A DNA stretch of 64,000 nt from Neptunomonas concharum (GCF_008630635.1 NZ_CP043869.1:1-64000), one strand, 5' to 3'; shown: positions 41,980 to 51,781, counted from the stretch's first letter. Notes: generated by a model from the letters alone, not told the origin. Numbers and translations are program-made.

Positions 41980-42003
41980 TAGCGAATGACGTTTGTACGT
42001 TTC

Positions 42004-42028
42004 GGGGCTCATTATGAGCCCCTTTTTT
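42004..42028 (+). terminator. Rho-independent terminator after gdhB
   Basis: GGGGCTCA-TTA-TGAGCCCC followed by six T: perfect 8-bp stem with a T-tract. Confidence 0.95.
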
Positions 42029-42141
42029 ATGTTTCAGATTAGGTATGTGAAAACAGTAACCATCAGTACCTAACCCAAATAGCCTCATGGTTTTTTTTCG
42101 GACCTAAACCTAGAAATCGATTAAGTGAATGTGGCTCAAAC

Positions 42142-42211
42142 GATAAACAAGAGTGGCTGATAGTCGCCTGATTCTTGTGCTAAGGTTTATCTTATTCGCC
42201 CAAAGATAAAC
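42142..42211 (+). promoter_or_regulatory. Repeated GATAAAC elements upstream of DUF2971 gene
   Basis: GTTTATCTT (42185-42193) and AAGATAAAC (42203-42211) form a perfect 9-bp inverted repeat ending 10 bp before the ATG. A third copy of GATAAAC lies at 42142-42148. The arrangement suggests an operator or a translational hairpin. Confidence 0.45.
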
Positions 42212-42221
42212 GGTAAGCGAC

Positions 42222-43097
42222 ATGATTCAAGAGATAACCCGAAAACTGTATTCTGATACCCCCAACGAGACCATCTACCACTACACCACGTTTTCTGGAT
42301 TGTTGGGTATTGTGGAGCGAGGAGCACTGTGGGCAAGTGATATCCGCTATATGAATGACTCCGCCGAACTTAACCATATGGTGGCCTTGATTCGAGAAGA
42401 GGTTGGAGAACGCATTGAGCTTGGCCACCCTAATCCCAAGCTATTAACTCAATTTCAGGATTGGATTGCTCGGCGTGTCACCAATGGACATATGCTGTTT
42501 GCCGGCTCGTTTCGTGCAAACGGCAATCTTTTGAGTCAATGGCGAGGTTATAGTGAACTAGGCAAGGGAGTTAGTATTGGCTTTGACCCCAGACATATAC
42601 TGACCTGCGCTCGCGCCCAAGGGTTTATGGTGGGTAAATGCATCTATGATCACACACAGCAGCGTAGCTTGATTCACCAGATCGTCGACTTTGTAGAAGA
42701 TTTGGCAGCTCGCTCTTGCGGTACACATGGTTGTCGTGATGATCGGATTTTTGCCGAAGTATTTGAGCAAATAGAAAGTGACCTGCTGCGTATTGCCGCT
42801 ATTCTGAAGCACCCCTCTTTTCAGGAGGAAGAGGAATGGCGAATTGTCTCACCTGTGATCACCGATTTTAAAGATGCTGCGGTGCATTATCGGGAGGGTA
42901 CCTCTATGCTAGTGCCCTACTTTGAGTTCTCTTTGGTCACACCTAAAGAGACTGTTCCAAAGCTGCAACACATTTTCCTAGGGCCTACCCCGAATATTAG
43001 CTTGTCGATGAACTCGCTGTCGATGTACCTTGCAAAAGCAGGGATCTCCCCTCGACGAGGTATCACCTATTGCCAGATCCCTTACCGGCAACGCTAA
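42222..43097 (+). CDS. DUF2971 domain protein
   Basis: The 291-residue cytoplasmic protein belongs to the DUF2971 family. Diagnostic pieces are IYHYTTFSGLLGIVERGALWASDIRYMNDSAE near the N-terminus, SFRANGNLLSQWRGYSELGKGVSIGF near 90, and a C-terminal EEEEWRIVSPV. The family has no established biochemical activity that I know; the YHYT start and the Gln-Trp-Arg block recall ADP-ribosyltransferase-like folds, a weak resemblance only. The MFS transporter follows 18 bp later, so the pair may be cotranscribed. Some DUF2971 genes lie in defence or toxin contexts; nothing else here points to that. Confidence 0.85.
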   Translation: MIQEITRKLYSDTPNETIYHYTTFSGLLGIVERGALWASDIRYMNDSAELNHMVALIREEVGERIELGHPNPKLLTQFQDWIARRVTNGHMLFAGSFRANGNLLSQWRGYSELGKGVSIGFDPRHILTCARAQGFMVGKCIYDHTQQRSLIHQIVDFVEDLAARSCGTHGCRDDRIFAEVFEQIESDLLRIAAILKHPSFQEEEEWRIVSPVITDFKDAAVHYREGTSMLVPYFEFSLVTPKETVPKLQHIFLGPTPNISLSMNSLSMYLAKAGISPRRGITYCQIPYRQR

Positions 43098-43115
43098 ATC
43101 CGTTATATCGAGGTC

Positions 43116-44333
43116 ATGTTGAGTCTATCTAAAATACATCCGTGGTGGATTGTGTTCGCTGCGGCATCCATTCTTGCCTACAGTATGGGTGTGCGCTTGG
43201 CGTTGGGACTGTTAGTACCTGATATTAGTCAGGGGCTTGGGGTGTCTGTGGCGGAGATATCGTTAGGCTTTGCTATTCAGAACTTGTTATGGGGAGCGGT
43301 CTCTCCGGTTGCTGGCATGATGGCAGAACTCTACGGTACAGCCAAAGTGCTGTTGGCGGGTGCTCTGCTGTATGCTGCGGGTCTGGTGGCTGCTGCGGTT
43401 GCTCAAAGCGGTTGGCTCTTTTTTGTTGGTAATGCCTTACTGATAGGCGTTGGTGTGGGGGCAACAACTTTTCCCATTGTGCTGGCGGCTGTTGGCAAGC
43501 GCTTTCCTGCCCATCAGCGTACATTAGCGCTAGGCATTGCCAGCGCTGGCGGATCGCTAGGTCAATTCCTGTATGCCCTTTTACTAGGAAGCTACGCACC
43601 GGGTAATGGTTGGGCCGATACTTTTATGTTGTTTGCGGCGACCACGGTGCTGATATTAGCGATGATCTTCCTTCTGAAGGATGATAAAGCGGTGACGGCA
43701 TCGGTCAATGAGCCCCGGCAATCCATTTTTGATTGGCAGGCCATAGGAGAGGCGTTTCGATTAAGAGAATATCAGCTGCTGAATATCGGCTTCTTTGTGT
43801 GTGGGTTCCATATCGCGTTTATTTCGGTGCATATGTCGGGGTTCGTGGCGTTTTGCGGTTTGATGCCTGCGGTGGCTTCTGACTCCTTGGCCTTGATCGG
43901 GCTGATGAATATTTTTGGCGTGATTCTGATTGGTTGGGCAGGTGATCGCTGGCATAAACCTTGGCTGCTGGTGTTGATCTACTGGTTACGCGCCTGTTTG
44001 ATCATGATGTTGCTGGTGTTACCGAAAACAGAGTCGCTTCTATATATCTTCTCTGGGTTAATGGGCATGCTCTGGCTATCGACCGTTCCGCTCACCAGTG
44101 GTGCGGTTGCACAGTTGTTTGGCACGAAAAATTTAGCCTCTTTATTTGGTATTGTGATGTTCAGCCACCAGATTGGGGCTTTCTTTGGTAGCTGGTGGGC
44201 GGGGCTTACCTTTGAGTGGTATGGCTCCTATGATGTGGCCTTGATGGTAAGTGCGGCACTAGGGTTACTCGCTGCCGCCGTGCATCTACCCATGACGCCA
44301 CAACGCATGAACGCTGTCAGTGTTTCTGGATAG
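43116..44333 (+). CDS. MFS transporter
   Basis: The 405-residue product has about 12 membrane helices in two halves typical of the major facilitator superfamily. ISQGLGVSVAEISLGFAIQNLLWGAVSPVAGMMAE is helix 2 with the loop motif, and the second half contains GWAGDRWHKPW, a version of the G-D-R motif. It resembles oxalate/formate-antiporter-like and cyanate-permease-like members. Substrate unknown. CGAGG precedes the ATG. Convergent with the EF-hand-like gene. Confidence 0.9.
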   Translation: MLSLSKIHPWWIVFAAASILAYSMGVRLALGLLVPDISQGLGVSVAEISLGFAIQNLLWGAVSPVAGMMAELYGTAKVLLAGALLYAAGLVAAAVAQSGWLFFVGNALLIGVGVGATTFPIVLAAVGKRFPAHQRTLALGIASAGGSLGQFLYALLLGSYAPGNGWADTFMLFAATTVLILAMIFLLKDDKAVTASVNEPRQSIFDWQAIGEAFRLREYQLLNIGFFVCGFHIAFISVHMSGFVAFCGLMPAVASDSLALIGLMNIFGVILIGWAGDRWHKPWLLVLIYWLRACLIMMLLVLPKTESLLYIFSGLMGMLWLSTVPLTSGAVAQLFGTKNLASLFGIVMFSHQIGAFFGSWWAGLTFEWYGSYDVALMVSAALGLLAAAVHLPMTPQRMNAVSVSG

Positions 44334-44345
44334 TTTATAAATTTG

Positions 44346-45482
44346 TTAAACCACTAGGTCTATTTGTTGAAGGGTGCCAGCGGTGCCCTCTTCGCTGAGA
44401 AAGACACCCGTGCTGCGTAGCTTTCCGGCGAGATCATTTGTCGTACCCGCTTGAATATCCCACGGCGTTTCAATTGAGCCTAGATACAATGCCCCTACGC
44501 CTTTTTCCTTGAGGGTAAACATGTGGTCTGTACCGTCTGCAGCTTGTACTAAAATGGTTAGCTGGTCGAAAATAGCATCGTTTTCATCGATAAAGCCATT
44601 TTGATCGTCATCATAGGCTTGTAGATCTTGAAAACCATTACCGGAAACTGCGCCAAATAGCTCGGCGCCATTATCTATCACGCCGTTGCTATCTTTATCT
44701 AATGCGAGATAGCCACTGGTTTCTTTGAGTCGATATAAGGTTTCCTCTGATCCATCCACATCGATATCAAACTGCCAAGTCTTGTCTTGTAGTTGTGCTG
44801 ACTCCCCAGCAAAATTGACCACCAATGGGTCCTGGAGAGCAGCGCCTAAACGAATGCGTAATTCGCGTGATTGGCTGGCTTCCCTGCTAAGATTGAGCTG
44901 TAACCCGATATCTAATGTTCGCCCATCGGTTGTGGTGACTTTTCCAGAGGCAGAAAATGATTGCTGTGTCTGTGTGATTAAGGTTTCTCGATAGGTGTAA
45001 TCTAAACCAAAGGCTAACCCCGGTGATTCTGGGATATTAATGGATAAATTATCTGTTTGGGCTGAGCTATTTTCCTGAGGCTGAGGCGTTGTAGATTCAC
45101 TGCTTTGATTGACCATCGCAACATTCAGACTACGGCCCATGACCTTTTCAAACAGGGTCTTGATCACATCCAGCTTAAGTTGATCCTCTGGAGTCAGTTC
45201 TAGTAGTTTAGGCCCTGCTTCTTGCGTTGCCGATGCTCTGAGTTGTTGTAGAGATATTTTTCCTATCTGCTCATAAGCGAGTACTCTGCGTGGGTCTTCG
45301 TAGGTGTTTGTCTCAGCGGTTTCCTTGGATGAGCTTTCCCAGTGCACGCCATTTACTAGGGAGGCTTCATTAAAGGCATCCCCTTCCTGAACAAATCCAG
45401 CTGTCAGTTGCTCCTCTACGCGTCTCTCTGACGACTGATGCGTTTGGGCGCTGAAAGTAATCTCCGCTGCTTCGACTTTCAT
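44346..45482 (-). CDS. EF-hand-like calcium-binding protein, function unknown
   Basis: ATG 45482 with AGAGG upstream gives 378 residues; no signal peptide is seen. The N-terminal half is low complexity and Gln/Ser-rich, with a conserved-looking strand block LAFGLDYTYRETLITQTQ. Near 260-310 two adjacent loops DKDSNGVIDNGAELFG and DDDQNGFIDENDAIFD match the DxDxNG calcium pattern, followed by KEKGVGALYLGSIETPW. This end is common in proteins that accompany RTX-type secreted proteins and flagellar-linked hypothetical proteins of marine gammaproteobacteria. It is divergent from the Lrp regulator. Confidence 0.75.
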   Translation of the reverse strand: MKVEAAEITFSAQTHQSSERRVEEQLTAGFVQEGDAFNEASLVNGVHWESSSKETAETNTYEDPRRVLAYEQIGKISLQQLRASATQEAGPKLLELTPEDQLKLDVIKTLFEKVMGRSLNVAMVNQSSESTTPQPQENSSAQTDNLSINIPESPGLAFGLDYTYRETLITQTQQSFSASGKVTTTDGRTLDIGLQLNLSREASQSRELRIRLGAALQDPLVVNFAGESAQLQDKTWQFDIDVDGSEETLYRLKETSGYLALDKDSNGVIDNGAELFGAVSGNGFQDLQAYDDDQNGFIDENDAIFDQLTILVQAADGTDHMFTLKEKGVGALYLGSIETPWDIQAGTTNDLAGKLRSTGVFLSEEGTAGTLQQIDLVV

Positions 45483-45637
45483 ACAAACCTCTGAGTGTCG
45501 TATCACTTAATTTATCGACACGTTTGTACAAAAAATAAGCGGATATTTTTTCATATTAACGCGCCATTAAGATGAATAGGCAGGCTGATAACGTTCCGCT
45601 AAACTGGTGGCTCATTTATCAAAGAAGTGTTGCGGCC

Positions 45638-46096
45638 ATGCTGGATAATACCAATCGTCGAATTCTCAAAGCGCTTCAGGAAGATGCGCGCATATCCTAC
45701 GCCGAGTTAGGCAAGCAAGTGCACCTGTCAGCGCCAGCTGTGGCGGAGAGGATGAGAAAGATGGAGCGAGATGGCATCATCACGGGTTATCGACTATCGG
45801 TGGATCTGGATAAAGTGGGGTTGCCGATACTGGCGATCGTACAGTGTAAAGTGTTCCCTGCCATGGAGCGAAAGTTTAAAGATTTGCTTCTGACTATCCC
45901 TGACTTGATTGAGTGCTACAACACCACCGGCGAACAGGCCTTTGTGATCAAAATCGCAACCCAGTCGATGGCACGATTAGATGAAATACTCGAAACCTTC
46001 GGAGATATGTGCGATACCAACACCATGATGGTGCTCTCGACGCCGGTATATCGCACACTCCCCGATACCTTTTTCCAACAACCTGACTCCCAGTAG
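45638..46096 (+). CDS. Lrp/AsnC family transcriptional regulator
   Basis: ATG 45638 gives 152 residues, the normal Lrp length, and starts with MLDNTNRRILKALQEDARISYAELGKQ, the AsnC-type helix-turn-helix; an in-frame ATG 22 codons upstream adds sequence foreign to the family. The C-terminal RAM effector domain follows (about 70-145; IECYNTTGEQAFVIKIATQS). It is convergent with the EamA transporter, leaving 16 bp. Amino-acid-responsive control of that or of the divergent EF-hand-like gene is possible. Confidence 0.9.
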   Translation: MLDNTNRRILKALQEDARISYAELGKQVHLSAPAVAERMRKMERDGIITGYRLSVDLDKVGLPILAIVQCKVFPAMERKFKDLLLTIPDLIECYNTTGEQAFVIKIATQSMARLDEILETFGDMCDTNTMMVLSTPVYRTLPDTFFQQPDSQ

Positions 46097-46112
46097 GCGA
46101 TGGATGGCTTGC

Positions 46113-47006
46113 TTAGATGGTAACTTGCTCTTCAGAAACTTTACGTTTGCGGTCGGGCCATTGGCTGATCAACATACCGCAGAGCATTAGTGCGCAGCCT
46201 GTCAGTTGGTTTGATGTGAGTTGTTCATTGAGTAACAGCCAGCCTCCGATCACCGCAAATACGGCTTCTGTGGATAAAATTAAGGCCGTAACGCTCGGCT
46301 CAACTTTGCGTTGGGCGATAATCTGTAGTGTAAATGCGATACCGCTGGAAGCAACACCGGCATATAACAGAGGCAATAGTGCCGCTTCAAATTGGGCTAG
46401 TGCCGGGGTTTCGAACGTAACTGCGGCTAGGCTGGCCAATACAGCGGCAACAATAAACTGCCAGATGGAGAGGCTGATGGCATCAACCTTACGAGATAAC
46501 CAGCCTAAAATGAGTACATGAGCCGTCCAAAAAAACGCGCCTACCAGCTCTAACGCATCCCCTTTATTGATCTTAAGCTCATCTGATACCGATAGCGCGA
46601 AAAGACCTGCCAGTGCCAGAGCAACGCCACACCATGTCTTGATGTTTGTCGCATGGCCGAGCATGATGCCCGCAATAGGTACCAGTACGATATACATGCC
46701 GGTTATGAAACCAGCATTGCCTGCCGTGGTGTACTGTAGGCCGATCTGCTGAAAGCTAAAGCCGCCAAACATCACGCTGCCTGCCAAGAGGCCTCCGATC
46801 CATAACTCTTTGCCATGGGGAACATGCTGTTTCTTAAAGTAGAACCACAACGGCAAAAGGGACAGGGCCCCTAACAGAAAACGGGCGGCATTAAAGCTAT
46901 GGGGCCCTAAATGCTCCATGCCGTTGGTTTGAGCAACGAAAGCGAAGCCCCAAATAGCGGCGACGCACACTAATAGTAAGTGTGAAGGTTTGAGTACATT
47001 GAACAT
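46113..47006 (-). CDS. EamA-family (DMT) permease
   Basis: The 297-residue product has ten hydrophobic segments in two EamA repeats; HLLLVCVAAIWGFAFV and GPHSFNAARFLLGAL in the first, WLSRKVDAISLSIWQF..ASSGIAFTLQIIAQRKVEPSVTALILSTEAVFA in the second. Drug/metabolite transporters of this class often export amino acids or their analogues. The adjacent Lrp-type regulator fits amino-acid export, as inference. Confidence 0.9.
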   Translation of the reverse strand: MFNVLKPSHLLLVCVAAIWGFAFVAQTNGMEHLGPHSFNAARFLLGALSLLPLWFYFKKQHVPHGKELWIGGLLAGSVMFGGFSFQQIGLQYTTAGNAGFITGMYIVLVPIAGIMLGHATNIKTWCGVALALAGLFALSVSDELKINKGDALELVGAFFWTAHVLILGWLSRKVDAISLSIWQFIVAAVLASLAAVTFETPALAQFEAALLPLLYAGVASSGIAFTLQIIAQRKVEPSVTALILSTEAVFAVIGGWLLLNEQLTSNQLTGCALMLCGMLISQWPDRKRKVSEEQVTI

Positions 47007-47084
47007 GCGGTTTTATCCAAACAATAGGTGTTTTCAATAGGGCTATTGTAGGAAGAAACTGACTCACGAATACAGCGGGAAACT

Positions 47085-47143
47085 AACGAAAGAAAAGCAT
47101 AAAGGTTAAAAAATAAAGCTTAATAGGGAGCTTTTCTTTCGTT
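47085..47143. repeat. Perfect 14-bp inverted repeat with a 31-bp spacer
   Basis: AACGAAAGAAAAGC (47085-47098) and GCTTTTCTTTCGTT (47130-47143) are perfect reverse complements. They lie between the stop of the dihydroorotate-dehydrogenase-like gene and the start of the EamA gene, both on the minus strand. The T-rich right side of the minus transcript is not next to the stem, so it is not a standard terminator. Confidence 0.8.
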
Positions 47144-47150
47144 TCGTAAG

Positions 47151-48152
47151 TTATGGTTGCCAGTTATCCAAAACATCCAAATAGTTAGCACGCTCATAAG
47201 CAGCGGGGTCTTGGGAGTGCTTGTAAGAAACGCTCCCCCTGAGCTGCTCCAGTGACTCGTACTCATTTGCTTCAAGCCAGCGTGTCACATCATCCGTTAT
47301 CGACGCTATAACCGGTGTGCCGTGTTTCAGCAAAACACTGCACACTTGAGTGGTATTCGCCCCTGCTAATGATGCTTTAATCACATCAGTCGCTGTGTGC
47401 ACACCACCGGTAACAGCAATATCAATAGCCACTTGGTGCTTGAGAATAGCAGTCCAGCGAATCCGCTCAGCTAGTTCCGCAGATGTGGATAATTGAATTT
47501 GGCTGTCCACATCTAAGGTTTCTAGGTTGATGCTTGGTTGATAAAAGCGATTGAACAGCACTACGGCATCGGCACCGGCCATTTTGATCTTCTCGATCAT
47601 ATGGATAGGGCTACTGAATTGGGAGGACAGCTTTACAGCAATGGGGATATCAACACGTTCGCGTACCGTGCGCACGATATCGGTATAGCGCTTTTCTACC
47701 TGCTCGGAGGTTTCGTTGAGATTGGCGGCAACATAGTAAATATTCAACTCAAGTGCATCAGCACCGGCTTGCTGCATATTGCTAGCGTGCTCCTCCCAGC
47801 CTTCGGGAGACACGCCATTCAAGCTGGCAATAATGGGCACTGACAGCTGTGCTTTCATTGCCATCAAGGTTTCAAGATAGCGATCTTCGGTTGTTTTCAT
47901 CTTCTCTAAGATGGGAGGAGGCAAGTATCCATCCGCCTCGAAGTGCCCGATATCTTGATCATGTAAAATCTGATGTATCAGCTCATTGTCTCGCTGGCAA
48001 TGTTCTTCAAATAGGCTGCGCATCACAATCGCGCCTATGCCGGCATCTTCAAGTTGTTTTGCACTCTGTACACCAGCGGTGAGTGGCGAAGCCGATGCCA
48101 CCAAAGGAGAGCTCAGCGTCATACCTAGATAGTGGCTCAGTAGGCGATTCAT
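47151..48152 (-). CDS. Dihydroorotate-dehydrogenase-like flavoprotein
   Basis: The 333-residue TIM-barrel protein resembles class 1 dihydroorotate dehydrogenases: MNRLLSHYLGMTLSSPLVASASPLT at the start, MQQAGADALELNIYYV, PIAVKLSSQF and DIAVTGGVHTATDVIKASLAGANTTQV towards the FMN phosphate site. Its ATG overlaps the stop of the pyruvate:ferredoxin oxidoreductase gene by 4 bp, a pairing known in many bacteria, so it probably supports that enzyme or a linked redox step rather than pyrimidine synthesis. True substrate is unknown. Confidence 0.88.
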   Translation of the reverse strand: MNRLLSHYLGMTLSSPLVASASPLTAGVQSAKQLEDAGIGAIVMRSLFEEHCQRDNELIHQILHDQDIGHFEADGYLPPPILEKMKTTEDRYLETLMAMKAQLSVPIIASLNGVSPEGWEEHASNMQQAGADALELNIYYVAANLNETSEQVEKRYTDIVRTVRERVDIPIAVKLSSQFSSPIHMIEKIKMAGADAVVLFNRFYQPSINLETLDVDSQIQLSTSAELAERIRWTAILKHQVAIDIAVTGGVHTATDVIKASLAGANTTQVCSVLLKHGTPVIASITDDVTRWLEANEYESLEQLRGSVSYKHSQDPAAYERANYLDVLDNWQP

Positions 48153-51100
48153 GATGGCTTCTCCTCTTTTGAATTTAGGATTGGGTCGGCCTCTTCTGGA
48201 ATGGGCGCGGCGGTATAATCCATATTGGCCAGTTGTTCATAACGCTTATAACGCTCGCTGACCTCATGTTGAGCTTGATCAAGAAAGGCTTTGGCCTCTT
48301 CTGGATGGCTGCGATAGAGCATACTGAATCGTGACTCTAACAGTACAAACTTCGCATAAGGAATAGAGGGTGCTTTAGAGTCGAGTTTTAGCGGGTTCTC
48401 CCCTTGTGTGGCTCGTCTTGGATCAAAACGGAATAACGGCCAGTGGCCGCTATCCACGGCCAGCTTTTGATGCAGATGGTTATCTTGCATCTCGTAACCA
48501 TGGGCAATGCAGGGTGAGTAAGCGATTATTAACGATGGACCATCATAGGACTCAGCCTCAAGGAATGTGCGCAAGGTTTGCACATCTTTGGCGGCGTAGG
48601 CGACGTGAGCAACATACACATGTCCGTAGTCCATAGCGATGCGAGCCAGATCTTTTTTACCTACGGATTTACCAGCAGCTGAGAATTTAGCCACTGCACC
48701 TAGTGGCGTCGCTTTCGAGGTTTGCCCACCGGTATTGGAATAGACCTCGGTATCGAGCACAAGAATATTCACATTGCGGCCGGATGCCAGCACATGATCC
48801 AAACCACCATAGCCAATATCATATGCCCAACCGTCGCCGCCAATAATCCACACGCTCTTACGACAGAGTTTATTGGCGACGTGGGTTAGTTCTTCAGCTT
48901 CTGGGGAATGAAGGGATGCCAGCGCTTTCTTGAGTTCGTCAACACGTTCGCGTTGCGCATAAATACCCGCCTCGTCCTGTTCATCAGCATTGAGAATCGC
49001 ATCAACCAGTGTTGGTTCTAGGTGCTCTTTCAATTGTGTGAGTAGTTCGCGTGCGTACTCCGTCTGTTTATCCACCGCCGCGCGCATACCTAACCCGAAC
49101 TCGGCGTTATCCTCAAACAGTGAATTGTTCCATGCGGGGCCACGACCATCCGCATTGGTCGTCCAAGGTGTTGTGGGTAAGTTACCGCCATAGATGGAGG
49201 AGCACCCCGTTGCGTTGGCGACCAACATACGATCGCCAAAAAGTTGGCTAGCCAAGCGGATGTATGAGGTTTCACCACAGCCGGAACAGGCGCCGCTGAA
49301 CTCAAACAGTGGCTGCATCAGCATCGCGCCTTTTAACGTGTCACTTTTTACACCTAAGCGATCAAATTCAGGAAGGTGTTCAAAAAAGGCCCAATTAGCT
49401 TTCTCTTGCGCCAACGTTTGCTCTTTTGGCACCATATTCAACGCTTTACGGCTAACGTTGCTCTTATCTTTGATGGGACAGATATCGACGCACAAGGTAC
49501 AACCGGTGCAGTCCTCAGGGGATATCTGATAAGTCATCAACGTGCCATCAGGAAAATCTTTCGCGCCTTTGATTGGCACCGCTTTAAAACCGTCAGGCGC
49601 CCCTTCTAAGTAGTCAGGGGAGAAGGCTTTGGAGCGAATCACACTGTGGGGGCAGACGAAAACGCACTTACCACAGTGAGTACAGAGATCCTCTTCCCAA
49701 CGAGGTAATTGATGAGCAAGGTCACGTTTCTCATAACGCGCCGTGCCGGTTGGCCAGGTGCCGTCGTTGGGTACTTGGCTGACGGGCACACGATCTCCAT
49801 GCCCGGCGATTAGCTCGGCGGTCAGGGTTTTGACAAAGTCACTAGCGCGTTCTGTATGGATCGCTCGCATAGGGATACGGCTGCTGACCTGTGCTGGAAC
49901 CGCCAAGGCATATAACTGAGCCAATGTGCTATCGATCGCTTTGATGTTCAGGTCGACAATGCGTTTACTATGGTGACCGTAAGTTTTATGTACAGCCGCT
50001 TTTATCTGCTCGATCGCTTCATCTTGTGGAAGGATGCCTGATATAGCAAAAAAACAGGTCTGCATGATGGTATTGATGCGTTTGCCAAGGCCTGCTGCCT
50101 GAGCCACTTTGTAGGCATCAATGACGTAGACTTTGAGCTGCTTGTCGATAATGGTTTGCTGCACCGATGTTGGAAGTGTTTCCCATGCCTCATCGACGCT
50201 AGCGGTGGTATTAATGAGGAACACTGCTTGTTGAGCGGCCTTTTCCAGCATCGGGTATTGGCTTAAAAAACCGGGTTGGTGGCAACCTATGAAGTTAGCG
50301 CGATTGTCCTGGATCTCGTAAGCGGAGTGAATCGGCTCGGCACCGAACCTGAGGTGAGAAACGGTAATTGCACCGGATTTTTTAGAGTCGTAAACAAAGT
50401 GCCCCTGAGCATAGAATCCGTCTTGCTCACCGATAATCTTAATACTGTTCTTATTGGCGCTCACCGTACCGTCGGCACCTAATCCATAGAAGACGGCCTG
50501 AAAATTACTCTCATAGGCATCCGTTGTGAAGCTTGAGTCATAGTCCAAACTGGTGTGAGTGACATCATCCTCAATGCCTACCGTGAACTGATTCTTGCTT
50601 TGTGCTTTATCCAATTCGTCTAAGACCGCCTTAACCATAGCCGGTGTAAACTCTTTTGAAGACAAACCAAAGCGTCCACCAATCAGCGTTTCTATGCCGC
50701 TAGCAGCGTGAGACGTGCCTGCCAGTAAGCGCTGTAAAAGGGCGGTGGATATGTCTTTATACAAAGGCTCGCCATCGGCACCGGGCTCTTTGGTTCTATC
50801 CAGTACTGCGATCTTGCGAACGGTTATGGGTAATGCGGCAAGTAGTCGCTCGGCATCTAACGGACGGAATAGGCGAACTTTTAAGGCGCCGGTTTTTTCG
50901 CCCTGTTGGTTGAGATACTCCACGGTTTCTTGCGCGGTTTCTGCACCTGATCCCATTAAAATCACGACCCTTTCTGCGTCGGGAGCCCCTATGTACTCAT
51001 AGAGGTGATATTGTCGGCCCGTTACGTTCGCAAAACGATCCATTGACGCTTGCACTACATCTGCAAAGGCGTTGTAAAACGGATTTGAAGCTTCTCTGGA

Positions 51101-51781
51101 CTGGAAAAAAAGATCAGGGTTTTGCGAGGTGCCACGAACCACCGGATGCTCAGGTGATAAGGCGCGGTCTCGACAGGCGCGTACTTCATCCTGATCAATC
51201 AGCGCTTTGAGCATGTCAGGGGTGACCATCTCTACCTTACTAACTTCATGGCTGGTACGGAAACCATCAAAAAAGTGCAGCACTGGAACCCGGCCTTTCA
51301 GCGTTGCCATCTCGGCAATGGTGGCCATATCCATGACCTCCTGCACCGAGGAGGAGGCTAACATCGCAAACCCCGTAGAGCGCGCCGCCATCACGTCGCT
51401 GTGGTCACAGAAAATAGAGAGTGCGTGGGTTGCCACAGAGCGAGCTGCAATATGGAAAACGGTAGGTGTTAGTTCCCCTGCTATCTTGAACATATTCGGA
51501 ATTTTGAGGAGCAGCCCTTGGGATGCCGTAAAGGTGCAAGTTTTCGCTCCCGCCTGTAGTGCACCATGCACTGCGCCTGCCGCCCCACCCTCGCTTTGCA
51601 GTTCGATAACATCGGGCACGGTGCCCCACAGGTTTTTGCGTCCGGCAGCACTCCACGCATCGCTCAGTTCTCCCATAGGGGATGCGGGAGTAATGGGGTA
51701 AATCGCAATCACATCATTTAGCTGGTGAGCAATATAAGCGGCGGCTTCGTTGCCATCCATCATACGGTACTGGGGTTGCAT
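48149..51781 (-). CDS. nifJ: Pyruvate:ferredoxin (flavodoxin) oxidoreductase
   Basis: This thiamine diphosphate and iron-sulfur enzyme oxidises pyruvate to acetyl-CoA and CO2 while reducing ferredoxin or flavodoxin. ATG 51781, with GAGAGGG upstream, gives 1210 residues; the usual single-chain size is about 1170-1200. Domains in order: ThDP-binding pyrimidine domain (PITPASPMGELSDAW), gamma-type domain, ferredoxin domain with CTHCGKCVFVCP and CTGCTLCVDICP, and the C-terminal ThDP domain with CSGCGETSYIRL and GGDGWAYDIGYGGLDHVL. An FNR-like TTGA-N6-TCAA and a separate palindrome precede it. Confidence 0.95.
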   Translation of the reverse strand: MQPQYRMMDGNEAAAYIAHQLNDVIAIYPITPASPMGELSDAWSAAGRKNLWGTVPDVIELQSEGGAAGAVHGALQAGAKTCTFTASQGLLLKIPNMFKIAGELTPTVFHIAARSVATHALSIFCDHSDVMAARSTGFAMLASSSVQEVMDMATIAEMATLKGRVPVLHFFDGFRTSHEVSKVEMVTPDMLKALIDQDEVRACRDRALSPEHPVVRGTSQNPDLFFQSREASNPFYNAFADVVQASMDRFANVTGRQYHLYEYIGAPDAERVVILMGSGAETAQETVEYLNQQGEKTGALKVRLFRPLDAERLLAALPITVRKIAVLDRTKEPGADGEPLYKDISTALLQRLLAGTSHAASGIETLIGGRFGLSSKEFTPAMVKAVLDELDKAQSKNQFTVGIEDDVTHTSLDYDSSFTTDAYESNFQAVFYGLGADGTVSANKNSIKIIGEQDGFYAQGHFVYDSKKSGAITVSHLRFGAEPIHSAYEIQDNRANFIGCHQPGFLSQYPMLEKAAQQAVFLINTTASVDEAWETLPTSVQQTIIDKQLKVYVIDAYKVAQAAGLGKRINTIMQTCFFAISGILPQDEAIEQIKAAVHKTYGHHSKRIVDLNIKAIDSTLAQLYALAVPAQVSSRIPMRAIHTERASDFVKTLTAELIAGHGDRVPVSQVPNDGTWPTGTARYEKRDLAHQLPRWEEDLCTHCGKCVFVCPHSVIRSKAFSPDYLEGAPDGFKAVPIKGAKDFPDGTLMTYQISPEDCTGCTLCVDICPIKDKSNVSRKALNMVPKEQTLAQEKANWAFFEHLPEFDRLGVKSDTLKGAMLMQPLFEFSGACSGCGETSYIRLASQLFGDRMLVANATGCSSIYGGNLPTTPWTTNADGRGPAWNNSLFEDNAEFGLGMRAAVDKQTEYARELLTQLKEHLEPTLVDAILNADEQDEAGIYAQRERVDELKKALASLHSPEAEELTHVANKLCRKSVWIIGGDGWAYDIGYGGLDHVLASGRNVNILVLDTEVYSNTGGQTSKATPLGAVAKFSAAGKSVGKKDLARIAMDYGHVYVAHVAYAAKDVQTLRTFLEAESYDGPSLIIAYSPCIAHGYEMQDNHLHQKLAVDSGHWPLFRFDPRRATQGENPLKLDSKAPSIPYAKFVLLESRFSMLYRSHPEEAKAFLDQAQHEVSERYKRYEQLANMDYTAAPIPEEADPILNSKEEKPS

